A stretch of DNA of 10,553 nucleotides. Source: Acetobacteraceae bacterium. GTDB taxonomy: Bacteria; Pseudomonadota; Alphaproteobacteria; Acetobacterales; Acetobacteraceae. The notes beneath the pieces are model-generated. The model was given only the letters and a program-made list of their open reading frames with translations, was not told where the DNA came from and ran no database searches. The position numbers and the translations under genes were made by a program. Each line of letters starts with the position of its first letter. Within the stretch, counting starts at the first letter, position 1. Where the stretch lies: contig JACMOQ010000420.1 in the NCBI GenBank assembly GCA_014377905.1, positions 1-10,553 of the forward strand. The letters run 5' to 3'. Below, one piece after another: positions 1-6,266 of the stretch.

Positions 1-142
1 CCTGGGCCAACGAATTTAACCTAATATGGCAAAGTTTTGCCGCTGTCTCGCAGTCCACGGATGGGCAGGGCAGGCATGCGAACCAGGCGGCGCGCAGGTC
101 GTCGATGTGCTAAGCGTGCCGGGTAACCAATCAGGCGCGCCG
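1..142. other. Leader region upstream of the flavoprotein gene, no convincing gene
   Basis: I find no supported gene here. A plus-strand frame is open from the window edge to a TAA at 111-113 (37 codons), so the tail of an upstream gene cannot be excluded, but its composition gives no recognisable family. An ATG at 26 is in frame with the following oxidoreductase, but the extra 39 residues it adds are cysteine-, glycine- and tryptophan-rich and unlike that family. The first 40 bases are clearly more AT-rich than the rest of the window and include TAATAT (22-27), which resembles a -10 box, followed by a short palindrome. That would fit a promoter for the downstream gene, but any -35 element would lie outside the window. 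Confidence 0.4.
28..41. repeat. Short perfect palindrome (6-bp arms, 2-base spacer)
   Basis: GGCAAA at 28-33 and TTTGCC at 36-41 are perfect inverted arms around GT. The palindrome lies directly after the -10-like TAATAT at 22-27. It could be an operator or a small hairpin at the 5' end of a transcript; there is no T-run after it, so it is not an intrinsic terminator. One short palindrome may be chance. Confidence 0.25.
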
Positions 143-1318
143 GTGTCGACTGCATTTGATGTGATTATTCTCGGGGCAGGGGCTGCCGGCCTGATGTGTG
201 CGATGACCGCCGGCGCGCGTGGCCGGCGGGTATTGCTGCTCGATCATGCCGAGGCCGCGGGCAAGAAAATCCTGATCTCGGGCGGTGGGCGCTGCAATTT
301 TACCAATCGTGACACGCAGGCACAGCGCTTCCTGTCAGAGAACCCGCATTTCGCCCGGGCGGCACTGGCCGCCTACAGCGCGCAGGATTTCATTGCCCTG
401 GTCGATCGGCACGGCATCGCGTGGCACGAGAAAACCCTCGGCCAATTGTTTTGCGATGGCTCGGCGCGCCAGATCGTGGCGATGCTATTGGGCGAATGCG
501 CCGCGGTCGGGGTTGATCTGCGGTTGTCGCACCGGATCACCGGGATTGAGCATGCCGACGGTTTTCAGGTTGCGACCGATCGTGGCACTTTCAGCGCGCC
601 GTCGCTGGTTCTGGCGACGGGTGGGCCGTCGATCCCGAAAATGGGGGCGAGCGGGTTTGCCTATGACATCGCCGCGCGTTTCGGATTGCGGGTGGTGCCG
701 CCGCGCCCGGCTTTGGTGCCGTTGACCTTCGCCGGCGATGATATCGCCTTGATGCAACCGCTCAGCGGGGTGGCGCTTGAAGTAATCGCGCGAACCGGCA
801 AGGCGTCGTTCCGCGAGGCGATGCTGTTCACCCATCGCGGCCTGTCCGGCCCGGCCATCCTGCAAATCTCGTCCTACTGGCACGCCGGGTCAGATATCGT
901 GCTGGATTTGCTGCCTGGGCAGGACGCCGCGCAGCTGCTGATCGCGCGCAAGGCCGAACGTCCCAACGCGGCCCTGCGTACCATTCTGGGCGAAATGCTG
1001 CCGCAACGGCTCGCCCAAGGCTGGGCTCCGCAGTATGACGATCAGACCATGGCGGCATTGCGCGATCGCAGCCTTGGCGAAATTGCGCAAAAGCTGAAAT
1101 CCTGGCGCCTGCTACCGGCCGGCACGGAGGGCTACGCCAAGGCTGAGGTTACTGCCGGCGGGGTTGCGACCACTGATCTGTCGCAACGTACGCTCGAGGC
1201 CAAGACGGTCCCAGGGCTGTTTGTAATCGGCGAGGCGGTCGATGTCACGGGCTGGCTCGGCGGCTATAATTTTCAATGGGCGTGGGCAAGTGGCGCTGCG
1301 GCGGGGCAGGCGGCCTGA
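143..1318 (+). CDS. rdsA: YhiN/RdsA-family FAD-dependent oxidoreductase (probable 23S rRNA dihydrouridine synthase)
   Basis: This is a flavoprotein of the HI0933/YhiN (BaiN/RdsA) family. From established knowledge, the E. coli member YhiN, renamed RdsA, makes dihydrouridine at position 2449 of 23S rRNA; the same role here is inferred. Seen in the sequence, numbered from the GTG start: a Rossmann FAD loop GAGAAG at 11-16, the family motif SGGGRCNFTN at 46-55, an ATGGPSIPKMG stretch near 157, FTHRGLSGPA near 232, and a C-terminal FAD-binding stretch GEAVDVTGWLGGYNFQWAWA. The GTG at 143 gives 391 residues, the usual family length, and has AGG at 133-135 seven bases upstream. GTG at 107 or 116 are alternatives, and ATG at 26 would add an unrelated N-terminus. 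The gene stands alone and converges on the MFS end of the minus-strand operon. Family membership is near certain; the exact start is not. Confidence 0.88.
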   Translation: MSTAFDVIILGAGAAGLMCAMTAGARGRRVLLLDHAEAAGKKILISGGGRCNFTNRDTQAQRFLSENPHFARAALAAYSAQDFIALVDRHGIAWHEKTLGQLFCDGSARQIVAMLLGECAAVGVDLRLSHRITGIEHADGFQVATDRGTFSAPSLVLATGGPSIPKMGASGFAYDIAARFGLRVVPPRPALVPLTFAGDDIALMQPLSGVALEVIARTGKASFREAMLFTHRGLSGPAILQISSYWHAGSDIVLDLLPGQDAAQLLIARKAERPNAALRTILGEMLPQRLAQGWAPQYDDQTMAALRDRSLGEIAQKLKSWRLLPAGTEGYAKAEVTAGGVATTDLSQRTLEAKTVPGLFVIGEAVDVTGWLGGYNFQWAWASGAAAGQAA

Positions 1319-1334
1319 GGCGTATTTTATCGTT

Positions 1335-1388
1335 AAAACAAAACTCTAGAGCGTGTCTCCCGATCCAACTTCAACCGATCACGCGCTA
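1335..1388 (-). terminator. Probable intrinsic terminator of the ten-gene operon, overlapping the MFS stop codon
   Basis: On the minus strand the arm at 1388-1380 (TAGCGCGTG) pairs with the arm at 1355-1347 (CACGCTCTA) over nine positions with one mismatch, around a 24-base loop. GAG and then TTTTGTTTT (1343-1335) follow. The first three bases of the stem are the TAG stop codon of the MFS gene. The long loop is atypical of an intrinsic terminator. The arm sequence (AGAGCGTG...CACGC) also recalls short dispersed palindromes that I remember from intergenic regions of many alphaproteobacterial genomes, so it may be a REP-like unit serving as a terminator between convergent genes. An 8-bp palindrome CTCTAGAG (1344-1351) overlaps the outer arm. 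Confidence 0.45.
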
Positions 1389-2573
1389 CGACGTGAGCGG
1401 TGAGGTGATGCCCGGCATTAGCCGCGCGACCTTGATCCGGTGCCAGATCACCAGCGCGCAGGCGATGATGACGGGCGGGATGATGGCGGTATTGACCACC
1501 GCCCAACCGCCCAGAGTTTGCAGGGCGCCCGAGGTGAGCGCGGTGATGGTGACGGTGCTGAACACAATCAAATCGTTGGCGGCCTGGGCTTTGACCCGTT
1601 CGGCGGGCGCGTGGGCGGTGGCGAGCAAGGTGGTGGCGCCGACGAACATGAAGTTCCAGCCGAGGCCGAGCAGGCTGAGGGCGACGAAGAAGTTCCAGAA
1701 ACTCGGGTCGCCGAACGCCATCAGCGCGCACATGATGTTGAGCACACCGCCGGCGACGATGATGCGATGGACGCCAAAGCGTTGGATTAGCGGGCCGGTG
1801 AAGAAGCCGGGGGCGAACATGAAGAAGGCGTGGGCGCGGATAACGTCCGCACTCGCATCGACGCCGAAGCCGCAGGCCATCATCTGCAACGGGGTGGTGG
1901 TCATCACCAAATTCATCGCGCCATAGCCGACCATGCCGGCGACGGCCGAGGTAATGAAGGCCGGGCGGGCAAGGATGATGCCGATCGGGGTGGGCACGCG
2001 CTGGGGCGGCGGGGCGGGCGGCAGGGCGACGATCATGAGCAGGACCGACGACACCAATGGCAGCAGCGCGGTCATCGCGTAGGTGCCGAGGAAAAGGATG
2101 GGCTCAAGCATCAACTTGGTATGCTTGACCATTTCCGGTCCAAGCAACGCCGATAGCACGCCACCGGCCATGACGAGGGCAATAGCCTTGGCGCGGGCGG
2201 CGGGATCGGCGACTTCGGAGGCCGCGAAACGGTAATGCTGGCCGATGCCAAAGCCGATGCCCATCGGCAGCGAGCCGACGCAGAACAGCGCGAAATTCGC
2301 GGTCAGCACCGCATAAAACAGAATGGCAATGCCGAGCAGCGTGCTGAAGGTGCCGGTAAGGAAACCGGCGCGGCGGCCAAGCTTGCTAAAGATGATGCCA
2401 GCCGGGATCGAGGCCGCCATGGTCCCGGCCATTTGCAGCGCGTAGGGAACCGTCGCCCAAGACTTGTCGGTGGCCAGTGCGTAACCGACCAGCGCCGACA
2501 TCAGCGCCTGGGAAATCCCGGCAGCGCCGTTGAGCGCCTGGCACAAAAACAACATCCAGACATTGCGGTTCAT
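1386..2573 (-). CDS. Major facilitator superfamily transporter, substrate unknown
   Basis: This 395-residue inner-membrane protein has about twelve hydrophobic segments in two halves. The loop between helices 2 and 3 carries the MFS motif A remnant FSKLGRRAG (residues 62-70), with a counterpart around GPLIQRFGVHR in the second half. A distinctive stretch, HYRFAASEVADPAARAKAI, lies near residue 115. ATG at 2573 overlaps the thiL TGA by four bases (ATGA) and has GGAG (2583-2580) six bases upstream, so it is likely translated by coupling to thiL. It is the last gene of the operon, and its TAG lies in the terminator stem. Its place after riboflavin and thiamine genes makes a vitamin, flavin or precursor transporter plausible; the alphaproteobacterial riboflavin importer RfnT is also an MFS protein. 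The sequence alone does not show the substrate, and a drug or metabolite exporter is equally possible. Confidence 0.85.
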   Translation of the reverse strand: MNRNVWMLFLCQALNGAAGISQALMSALVGYALATDKSWATVPYALQMAGTMAASIPAGIIFSKLGRRAGFLTGTFSTLLGIAILFYAVLTANFALFCVGSLPMGIGFGIGQHYRFAASEVADPAARAKAIALVMAGGVLSALLGPEMVKHTKLMLEPILFLGTYAMTALLPLVSSVLLMIVALPPAPPPQRVPTPIGIILARPAFITSAVAGMVGYGAMNLVMTTTPLQMMACGFGVDASADVIRAHAFFMFAPGFFTGPLIQRFGVHRIIVAGGVLNIMCALMAFGDPSFWNFFVALSLLGLGWNFMFVGATTLLATAHAPAERVKAQAANDLIVFSTVTITALTSGALQTLGGWAVVNTAIIPPVIIACALVIWHRIKVARLMPGITSPLTS

Positions 2574-3529
2574 AAGTGACTCCAGCCGCCAGATCCGAGC
2601 GACAGCGCGTTTCCATCCATTCCAATAGTCGTGACATGCGCGGGGCCGGCGCGGAAGGTGCCGATGCGGGTAACCGCGATGCCCGTTGCGCGGGACGCGG
2701 CAAGGATTGTCTCGGCGGTGGTTGGCGGGGCGGCGAACAGTAATTCGTAATCATCGCCGCCGGTCAGGCACAATTCCAGCCGGTTGGCGGCGCGGGCGGC
2801 GGGCGAAAGCGGGATTGTGGCGGCGTGGATTTCGGCTGCAAGTCCCGAGGCCCGACAGATATGGGAAAGGTCCTGCACCAGCCCGTCCGATACATCCATC
2901 GCCGCGTGGGCGATGCCGATCAGAGCGAGGCCGAGCGCCAGGCGCGGACGGGGCAGGCGGTAGCGATCGGACAGATATCCGTTCCGGTCCTGTAATTCTC
3001 CCTTCGCGGCGAGCAACCCGAGCGCGCCATCGCCGATGGTGCCGCTGACCCAGACATCGTCGCCCGGTTTGGCGCCATTGCGACGGAGCGCGGTTCCCGG
3101 TGCGACGGTGCCAAGGATGGTCAGCGACAGGCTGATCGGACCGGGGGTGGAGGTGGTGTCGCCGCCGAGCAGATGCAGGCCGAATTCGGCCTGATCGGCG
3201 GCAAGGCCCGCACTGAAAGCGGCGAACCAGCTCTCATCGGTGGCACGCGGAACCGAAACGGTCAGCAAATAGCCGAGCGGGGTGGCGCCCATGGCGGCGA
3301 GGTCGGACAGATTGGTGCGCAGCAGCTTGCGGGCAACCAGGTCCGGGGCGTCGTTGGGAAGGAAGTGGACGCCGGCGACCATTGCGCCAGCGGCGATCAC
3401 CAGATCGCGGCCCGGCGGCGGGGTGAAGACTGCAGCATCATCGCCAAGGGCGAGTGCGCCAGGGCCGGCGAGCGGGCGGAAATACTGCGCGATGCGGGCG
3501 AATTCGGTGGGGAGGACGTCCATCGTCAT
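2570..3529 (-). CDS. thiL: Thiamine-monophosphate kinase
   Basis: ThiL phosphorylates thiamine monophosphate with ATP to give thiamine diphosphate, the active cofactor, in the cytoplasm. It belongs to the PurM/AIR-synthetase fold family. Numbered from the ATG at 3529, the protein is 319 residues, close to the usual length of about 325. It shows LGDDAAVF (28-35), NLSDLAAMGA (73-82), GGDTT (122-126) and MDVSDGL (211-217), the acidic Mg-ATP ligands of the family, plus a LTGGDDYELLF element near residue 260. A TTG at 3595 would lengthen it, but that extension overlaps nusB and looks non-coding. ATG at 3523, two codons in, is equally possible; neither start has a clear Shine-Dalgarno. It lies 43 bases after nusB, the same order seen in many proteobacteria (ribH-nusB-thiL). 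Confidence 0.95.
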   Translation of the reverse strand: MTMDVLPTEFARIAQYFRPLAGPGALALGDDAAVFTPPPGRDLVIAAGAMVAGVHFLPNDAPDLVARKLLRTNLSDLAAMGATPLGYLLTVSVPRATDESWFAAFSAGLAADQAEFGLHLLGGDTTSTPGPISLSLTILGTVAPGTALRRNGAKPGDDVWVSGTIGDGALGLLAAKGELQDRNGYLSDRYRLPRPRLALGLALIGIAHAAMDVSDGLVQDLSHICRASGLAAEIHAATIPLSPAARAANRLELCLTGGDDYELLFAAPPTTAETILAASRATGIAVTRIGTFRAGPAHVTTIGMDGNALSLGSGGWSHL

Positions 3530-3572
3530 TGCACGTGCTGTTTGTGTGCGGGACCCGCCCTCACCCCGGCAT

Positions 3573-4070
3573 TTACGCCTGGATCGGGCCAGCAAATTCG
3601 GCCGGCCGCAAGCGGCGCGCCAATTTCTCCAGCACGCCGTTCAGCATCCCTGGTTCATCTCCTTCCAAAAATCCGCGCGCAACGTCGATGTATTCGTTGA
3701 TCACCACCCGCACTGGCGGGCCTTTGGCGAGCGACAACTCGGCCACGCCACAGCGCAGCGCGGCGCGCAACACCGGGTCGAGCCGGCCGATTGGCCAGTC
3801 TGCCGACAAGGTCTCGGCGAGCATTGTGTCGATCAGGTCGGACTGGGCGGCGGCGGTGCGCACGATCAGGCTGAACAGCGCCACATCGGCATCCGGGGTA
3901 CGGCCATCCTCGAAGCCGCCGGCGCCCTCGGGCTGGCCCAGGCGATGGCTGATGAATTCATCGATAACAGCTTCGGCGCCGCCGCCGGCCTGTTCGGACT
4001 GGAACAGCGCCTGCACGGCCGCCACCCGCGCCGAGGTTCGCGGACGTCGATTATTGGCGGTGCCGGACAT
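3573..4070 (-). CDS. nusB: Transcription antitermination factor NusB
   Basis: NusB binds boxA RNA with NusE (ribosomal protein S10) and promotes antitermination of rRNA operons. The protein of 165 residues has the all-helical NusB layout. The N-terminal helix RTSARVAAVQALFQSE is rich in Arg and fits the RNA-binding side. LDPVLRAALRCGVAEL and VVINEYIDVARGF follow in the second half, and LNGVLEKLAR near the C-terminus matches the family's usual FVNGVLDKLA-type ending. The likely start is ATG at 4070, overlapping the ribH TGA by one base (TGATG). A TTG immediately before it is less likely. A short insertion with GGG and GGFEDG in the middle is longer than in E. coli NusB (139 residues), as is common in alphaproteobacteria. 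Confidence 0.94.
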   Translation of the reverse strand: MSGTANNRRPRTSARVAAVQALFQSEQAGGGAEAVIDEFISHRLGQPEGAGGFEDGRTPDADVALFSLIVRTAAAQSDLIDTMLAETLSADWPIGRLDPVLRAALRCGVAELSLAKGPPVRVVINEYIDVARGFLEGDEPGMLNGVLEKLARRLRPAEFAGPIQA

Positions 4071-4552
4071 CAATGTGCGCCAAGCCAGCGTGCGGCGCGG
4101 ATCTGGATCAGGGTGGCGGCAGCGGCTTCCCCACCCTTGTTATGGCCGTCCTGGTTGGAGCGTTCGATCGCCTGGTCATCCGAATGCACGGTCAGCAATC
4201 CGTTGCCGACGCACAGGTTATAATGCAGCGCAACATAGGTCAGCCCGGCCATCGCCTCGCGGCAGACATGGTCGTAATGATCGGTTTCGCCGCGCACAAC
4301 GCAGCCCAGCGCAACGTAGCCGGTGTAGGGGCGGTTGCCGCTATCGGCGAGGCGGATGGCGCTGGCGAGTTCGAGCGCGCCGGCAACATCGACGACATCA
4401 AAGCTCGCGCCAGCCTCGGTCAGGATACGAATGGCGCCATCGCGCAGGCCATCGACGATCTGGGTGTAGTATGGCGCGCGCACGATCAGAATGTGGGGCG
4501 TCGGTCCGCTCAGTTTGGGTGCGGCGGGAAGCGGAGCGTCAGCAGTGCTCAT
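4070..4552 (-). CDS. ribH: 6,7-dimethyl-8-ribityllumazine synthase
   Basis: RibH condenses 3,4-dihydroxy-2-butanone 4-phosphate with the ribitylamino-pyrimidine to make lumazine, the penultimate step of riboflavin synthesis. In this family it forms pentamers or 60-subunit capsids. The 160-residue protein shows ALGCVVRGETDHYDHVC, in which His92 matches the catalytic histidine of the family. It also has NGLLTV near 117-122 and DDQAIER (125-131), whose Arg aligns with the phosphate-binding arginine donated by a neighbouring subunit. Some positions are divergent: RAPYY (25-29) stands where ARF-type residues usually bind substrate, and VAGALELASAI replaces the common VPGALEIP. ATG at 4552 overlaps the upstream RibB gene by four bases (ATGA). 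Identity is sure; the altered loops could affect kinetics or assembly, but not obviously catalysis. Confidence 0.95.
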   Translation of the reverse strand: MSTADAPLPAAPKLSGPTPHILIVRAPYYTQIVDGLRDGAIRILTEAGASFDVVDVAGALELASAIRLADSGNRPYTGYVALGCVVRGETDHYDHVCREAMAGLTYVALHYNLCVGNGLLTVHSDDQAIERSNQDGHNKGGEAAAATLIQIRAARWLGAH

Positions 4553-5670
4553 GCCGGTTTGCCCAGTGGGCGGGTGTCAACAATGTTGAGGCCGTAACCA
4601 TCAAGCCCGATCAGGGTCCGGGCAGTGTTGGACAGCAGCACCATGTCACGCACCCCGAGATCGAGCAGGATTTGCGCGCCAATGCCGTAATCGCGCAATT
4701 GCGCCGGTGGGGCGGCACCGTCTTCGAGCTTGGCGAGCCGTTCGGACAAAGTGGTTTTCTGCATTTCGCGCAAAATCACCACCGCGCCGCGGCCTTCGTC
4801 CGATATCATCTGCATCGCCGCATGCAGCCCATGCTTGCCGCGCCCGCCCAGCAGGTCGCCGAACAGATCGACGCCATGCATGCGCACCAGGGTCGGGCCG
4901 GGTTCGGTAAGGTCGCCCTTCACCAGCACCAGATGCTCGGCGTACTCGACCTCGTTGACATAAAGCACCGCTTTCCACTCGCCGCCGATCTCGTGGCGTA
5001 ACGTGGTTTCCCGAATGCGCTTGACCAGCTTTTCGGTGCGGCGACGATGCTTAATCAGATCGGCGATGGTGCCGAGCTTGAGGTTGTGGTGCTGGGCAAA
5101 CGTTACCAGATCGGGCAGCCGCGCCATGGTGCCGTCATCGTTCATGATCTCGCAGATCACGCCCGCCGGCTGCAATCCGGCGAGGCGGGCAATATCGACG
5201 GCCGCTTCGGTATGCCCGGCGCGCACCAGCATGCCGCCTTCGCGCGCCATCAGCGGGAAAACATGGCCGGGTGTGACGATCTCGGAACGACCCTTGGACG
5301 GATCGATGGCAACGGCAATGGTGTGGGCGCGGTCATGCGCCGAAATGCCAGTGGTGACGCCTTCGGCCGCTTCGATGGACACCGTGAAGGCGGTTTCGTG
5401 CCGGGTGCCGTTCGACTGGCTCATCAGCGGCAAGCCAAGCTGTTCAACCCGCTGGCGGGTCATGGCAAGACAGATCAGCCCGCGCGCGTGGCGGGCCATG
5501 AAGTTCACCCGTTCTGGCGTAGCGAACTGCGCCGGGATTACCAGATCGCCTTCGTTCTCGCGGTCTTCGTCATCGACCAGGATGAACATCCGGCCTTCAC
5601 GGGCCTCCTCAATCAGTTCCTCCGCTGAAGCGAGATAGTCAGAGAGGCTGCGGGTGAGCATTTCGTTCAT
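4549..5670 (-). CDS. ribB: 3,4-dihydroxy-2-butanone 4-phosphate synthase fused to a zinc-less GTP cyclohydrolase II-like domain
   Basis: The N-terminal half (about 1-205) is a complete RibB domain converting ribulose 5-phosphate to DHBP and formate. It has DDEDRENEGDL at 33-43, TAFTVS (93-98), GISAHDRA (108-115), TPGHVFPL (133-140), RAGHTEA (150-156) and CEIMNDDGTMAR (173-184). The C-terminal half (about 210-373) follows the RibA fold, ending in DYGIGAQILLDLG and GLDGYGLNIV. However, the zinc motif ECLTGDVFGSLRCDCG of GTP cyclohydrolase II is replaced by HGVDLFGDLLGGRGKHG (265-281), and there is no cysteine in the whole domain. The catalytic YLRQEGRGIGL region reads VILREMQKTTL. It should therefore lack cyclohydrolase activity, and the name ribBA would mislead; this matches RibBX-type hybrids reported in proteobacteria. 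ATG at 5670 overlaps ribE by four bases (ATGA) with a strong AGGAG upstream. Confidence 0.94.
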   Translation of the reverse strand: MNEMLTRSLSDYLASAEELIEEAREGRMFILVDDEDRENEGDLVIPAQFATPERVNFMARHARGLICLAMTRQRVEQLGLPLMSQSNGTRHETAFTVSIEAAEGVTTGISAHDRAHTIAVAIDPSKGRSEIVTPGHVFPLMAREGGMLVRAGHTEAAVDIARLAGLQPAGVICEIMNDDGTMARLPDLVTFAQHHNLKLGTIADLIKHRRRTEKLVKRIRETTLRHEIGGEWKAVLYVNEVEYAEHLVLVKGDLTEPGPTLVRMHGVDLFGDLLGGRGKHGLHAAMQMISDEGRGAVVILREMQKTTLSERLAKLEDGAAPPAQLRDYGIGAQILLDLGVRDMVLLSNTARTLIGLDGYGLNIVDTRPLGKPA

Positions 5671-6266
5671 CGGAACTCCTGGAGGCGCGCAACGTACCGC
5701 GCCAGCGTGTCAATTTCGATATTGGTTTGGTCGCCCGATTTCAGCAAGCCGAAGGTGGTGACCTCAGCCGTGTGCGGGATGATGTTGACGCCGAACGTGT
5801 CGGGGCCGGCTTCATTGACGGTCAGCGAAACGCCGTCGATGGTGACGCTGCCCTTCTGCGCGATGAAGCGGGCAAGCGCCGTCGGCACCCGGAACACCCA
5901 GCGGATCGAACCGTGTTCAGGGGTTGCCGACACAACGTCGCCAAGCCCGTCGACATGGCCCGAAACGATATGGCCGCCAAGTTCGTCGCCGACTTTGAGC
6001 GCGCGTTCGAGATTAATCCTTGTGCCGACGCGCCAGCGTCCCAAAGTGGTCAGCGACAGGGTTTCCTGGCTGGCGGTAACCGCGAACCAGTCCGGACCCA
6101 GTTCAATCGCGGTCAGGCAACAACCCGAACAGGCGATCGAGGCGCCAATTGCGATGGTGGAATGATCCGGCCAGGGCGTGGTGATTTCGAGCCGCATGTC
6201 GTATCCCCCGCTGATCGGGGTGATGGCGCGGACGGTGCCGATGCCGGTGACAATGCCAGTAAACAT
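5667..6266 (-). CDS. ribE: Riboflavin synthase, alpha subunit type
   Basis: This enzyme dismutates two lumazines into riboflavin and the pyrimidine recycled by RibH. The 199-residue protein has the two tandem lumazine-binding barrels of the family. The first begins with the near-invariant MFTGIVTGIG and carries GASIACSGCCLTA (41-53). The second begins at about GGHIVSGHVDG (97-107) and carries GSVTIDGVSLTVN (139-151). The C-terminal trimerisation helix is IDTLARYVARL. Length is typical (about 200). The first barrel holds three cysteines in five residues (46, 49, 50), where many homologues have one or two. Its ATG directly follows the ribD TAG with no gap, and GGAG lies nine bases upstream. The symbol follows the E. 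coli ribE/ribC usage; the gene is called ribE in most genome annotations. Confidence 0.96.
   Translation of the reverse strand: MFTGIVTGIGTVRAITPISGGYDMRLEITTPWPDHSTIAIGASIACSGCCLTAIELGPDWFAVTASQETLSLTTLGRWRVGTRINLERALKVGDELGGHIVSGHVDGLGDVVSATPEHGSIRWVFRVPTALARFIAQKGSVTIDGVSLTVNEAGPDTFGVNIIPHTAEVTTFGLLKSGDQTNIEIDTLARYVARLQEFR
5676..5680 (-). promoter_or_regulatory. Shine-Dalgarno of the ribB fusion gene
   Basis: AGGAG read on the minus strand, five bases before the ATG at 5670 and inside the end of ribE. It is among the clearest ribosome-binding sites in the window and supports 5670 over the in-frame ATG at 5661. Confidence 0.7.

Noticed and set aside
26..142. Upstream ATG extension of the flavoprotein gene
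   Set aside because: The added 39 residues do not resemble family N-termini. The FAD-binding strand normally begins within the first ten residues, as it does from GTG 143.
1325..1338. TTTTA-TCGT-TAAAA hairpin after the plus-strand flavoprotein gene
   Set aside because: The stem is only five A/T pairs, too weak for a terminator. The T-rich part is better explained as the tail of the minus-strand terminator.
3573..4073. TTG start of nusB at 4073
   Set aside because: An ATG follows immediately at 4070 and forms a standard TGATG overlap with ribH; the TTG adds one residue and no better ribosome-binding site.
3454..5001. Open frame of 515 codons on the plus strand across thiL, nusB, ribH and ribB
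   Set aside because: It is antisense to four real genes, has Arg/Ser-rich composition and spans unrelated gene boundaries without interruption, which is typical of GC-rich shadow frames.
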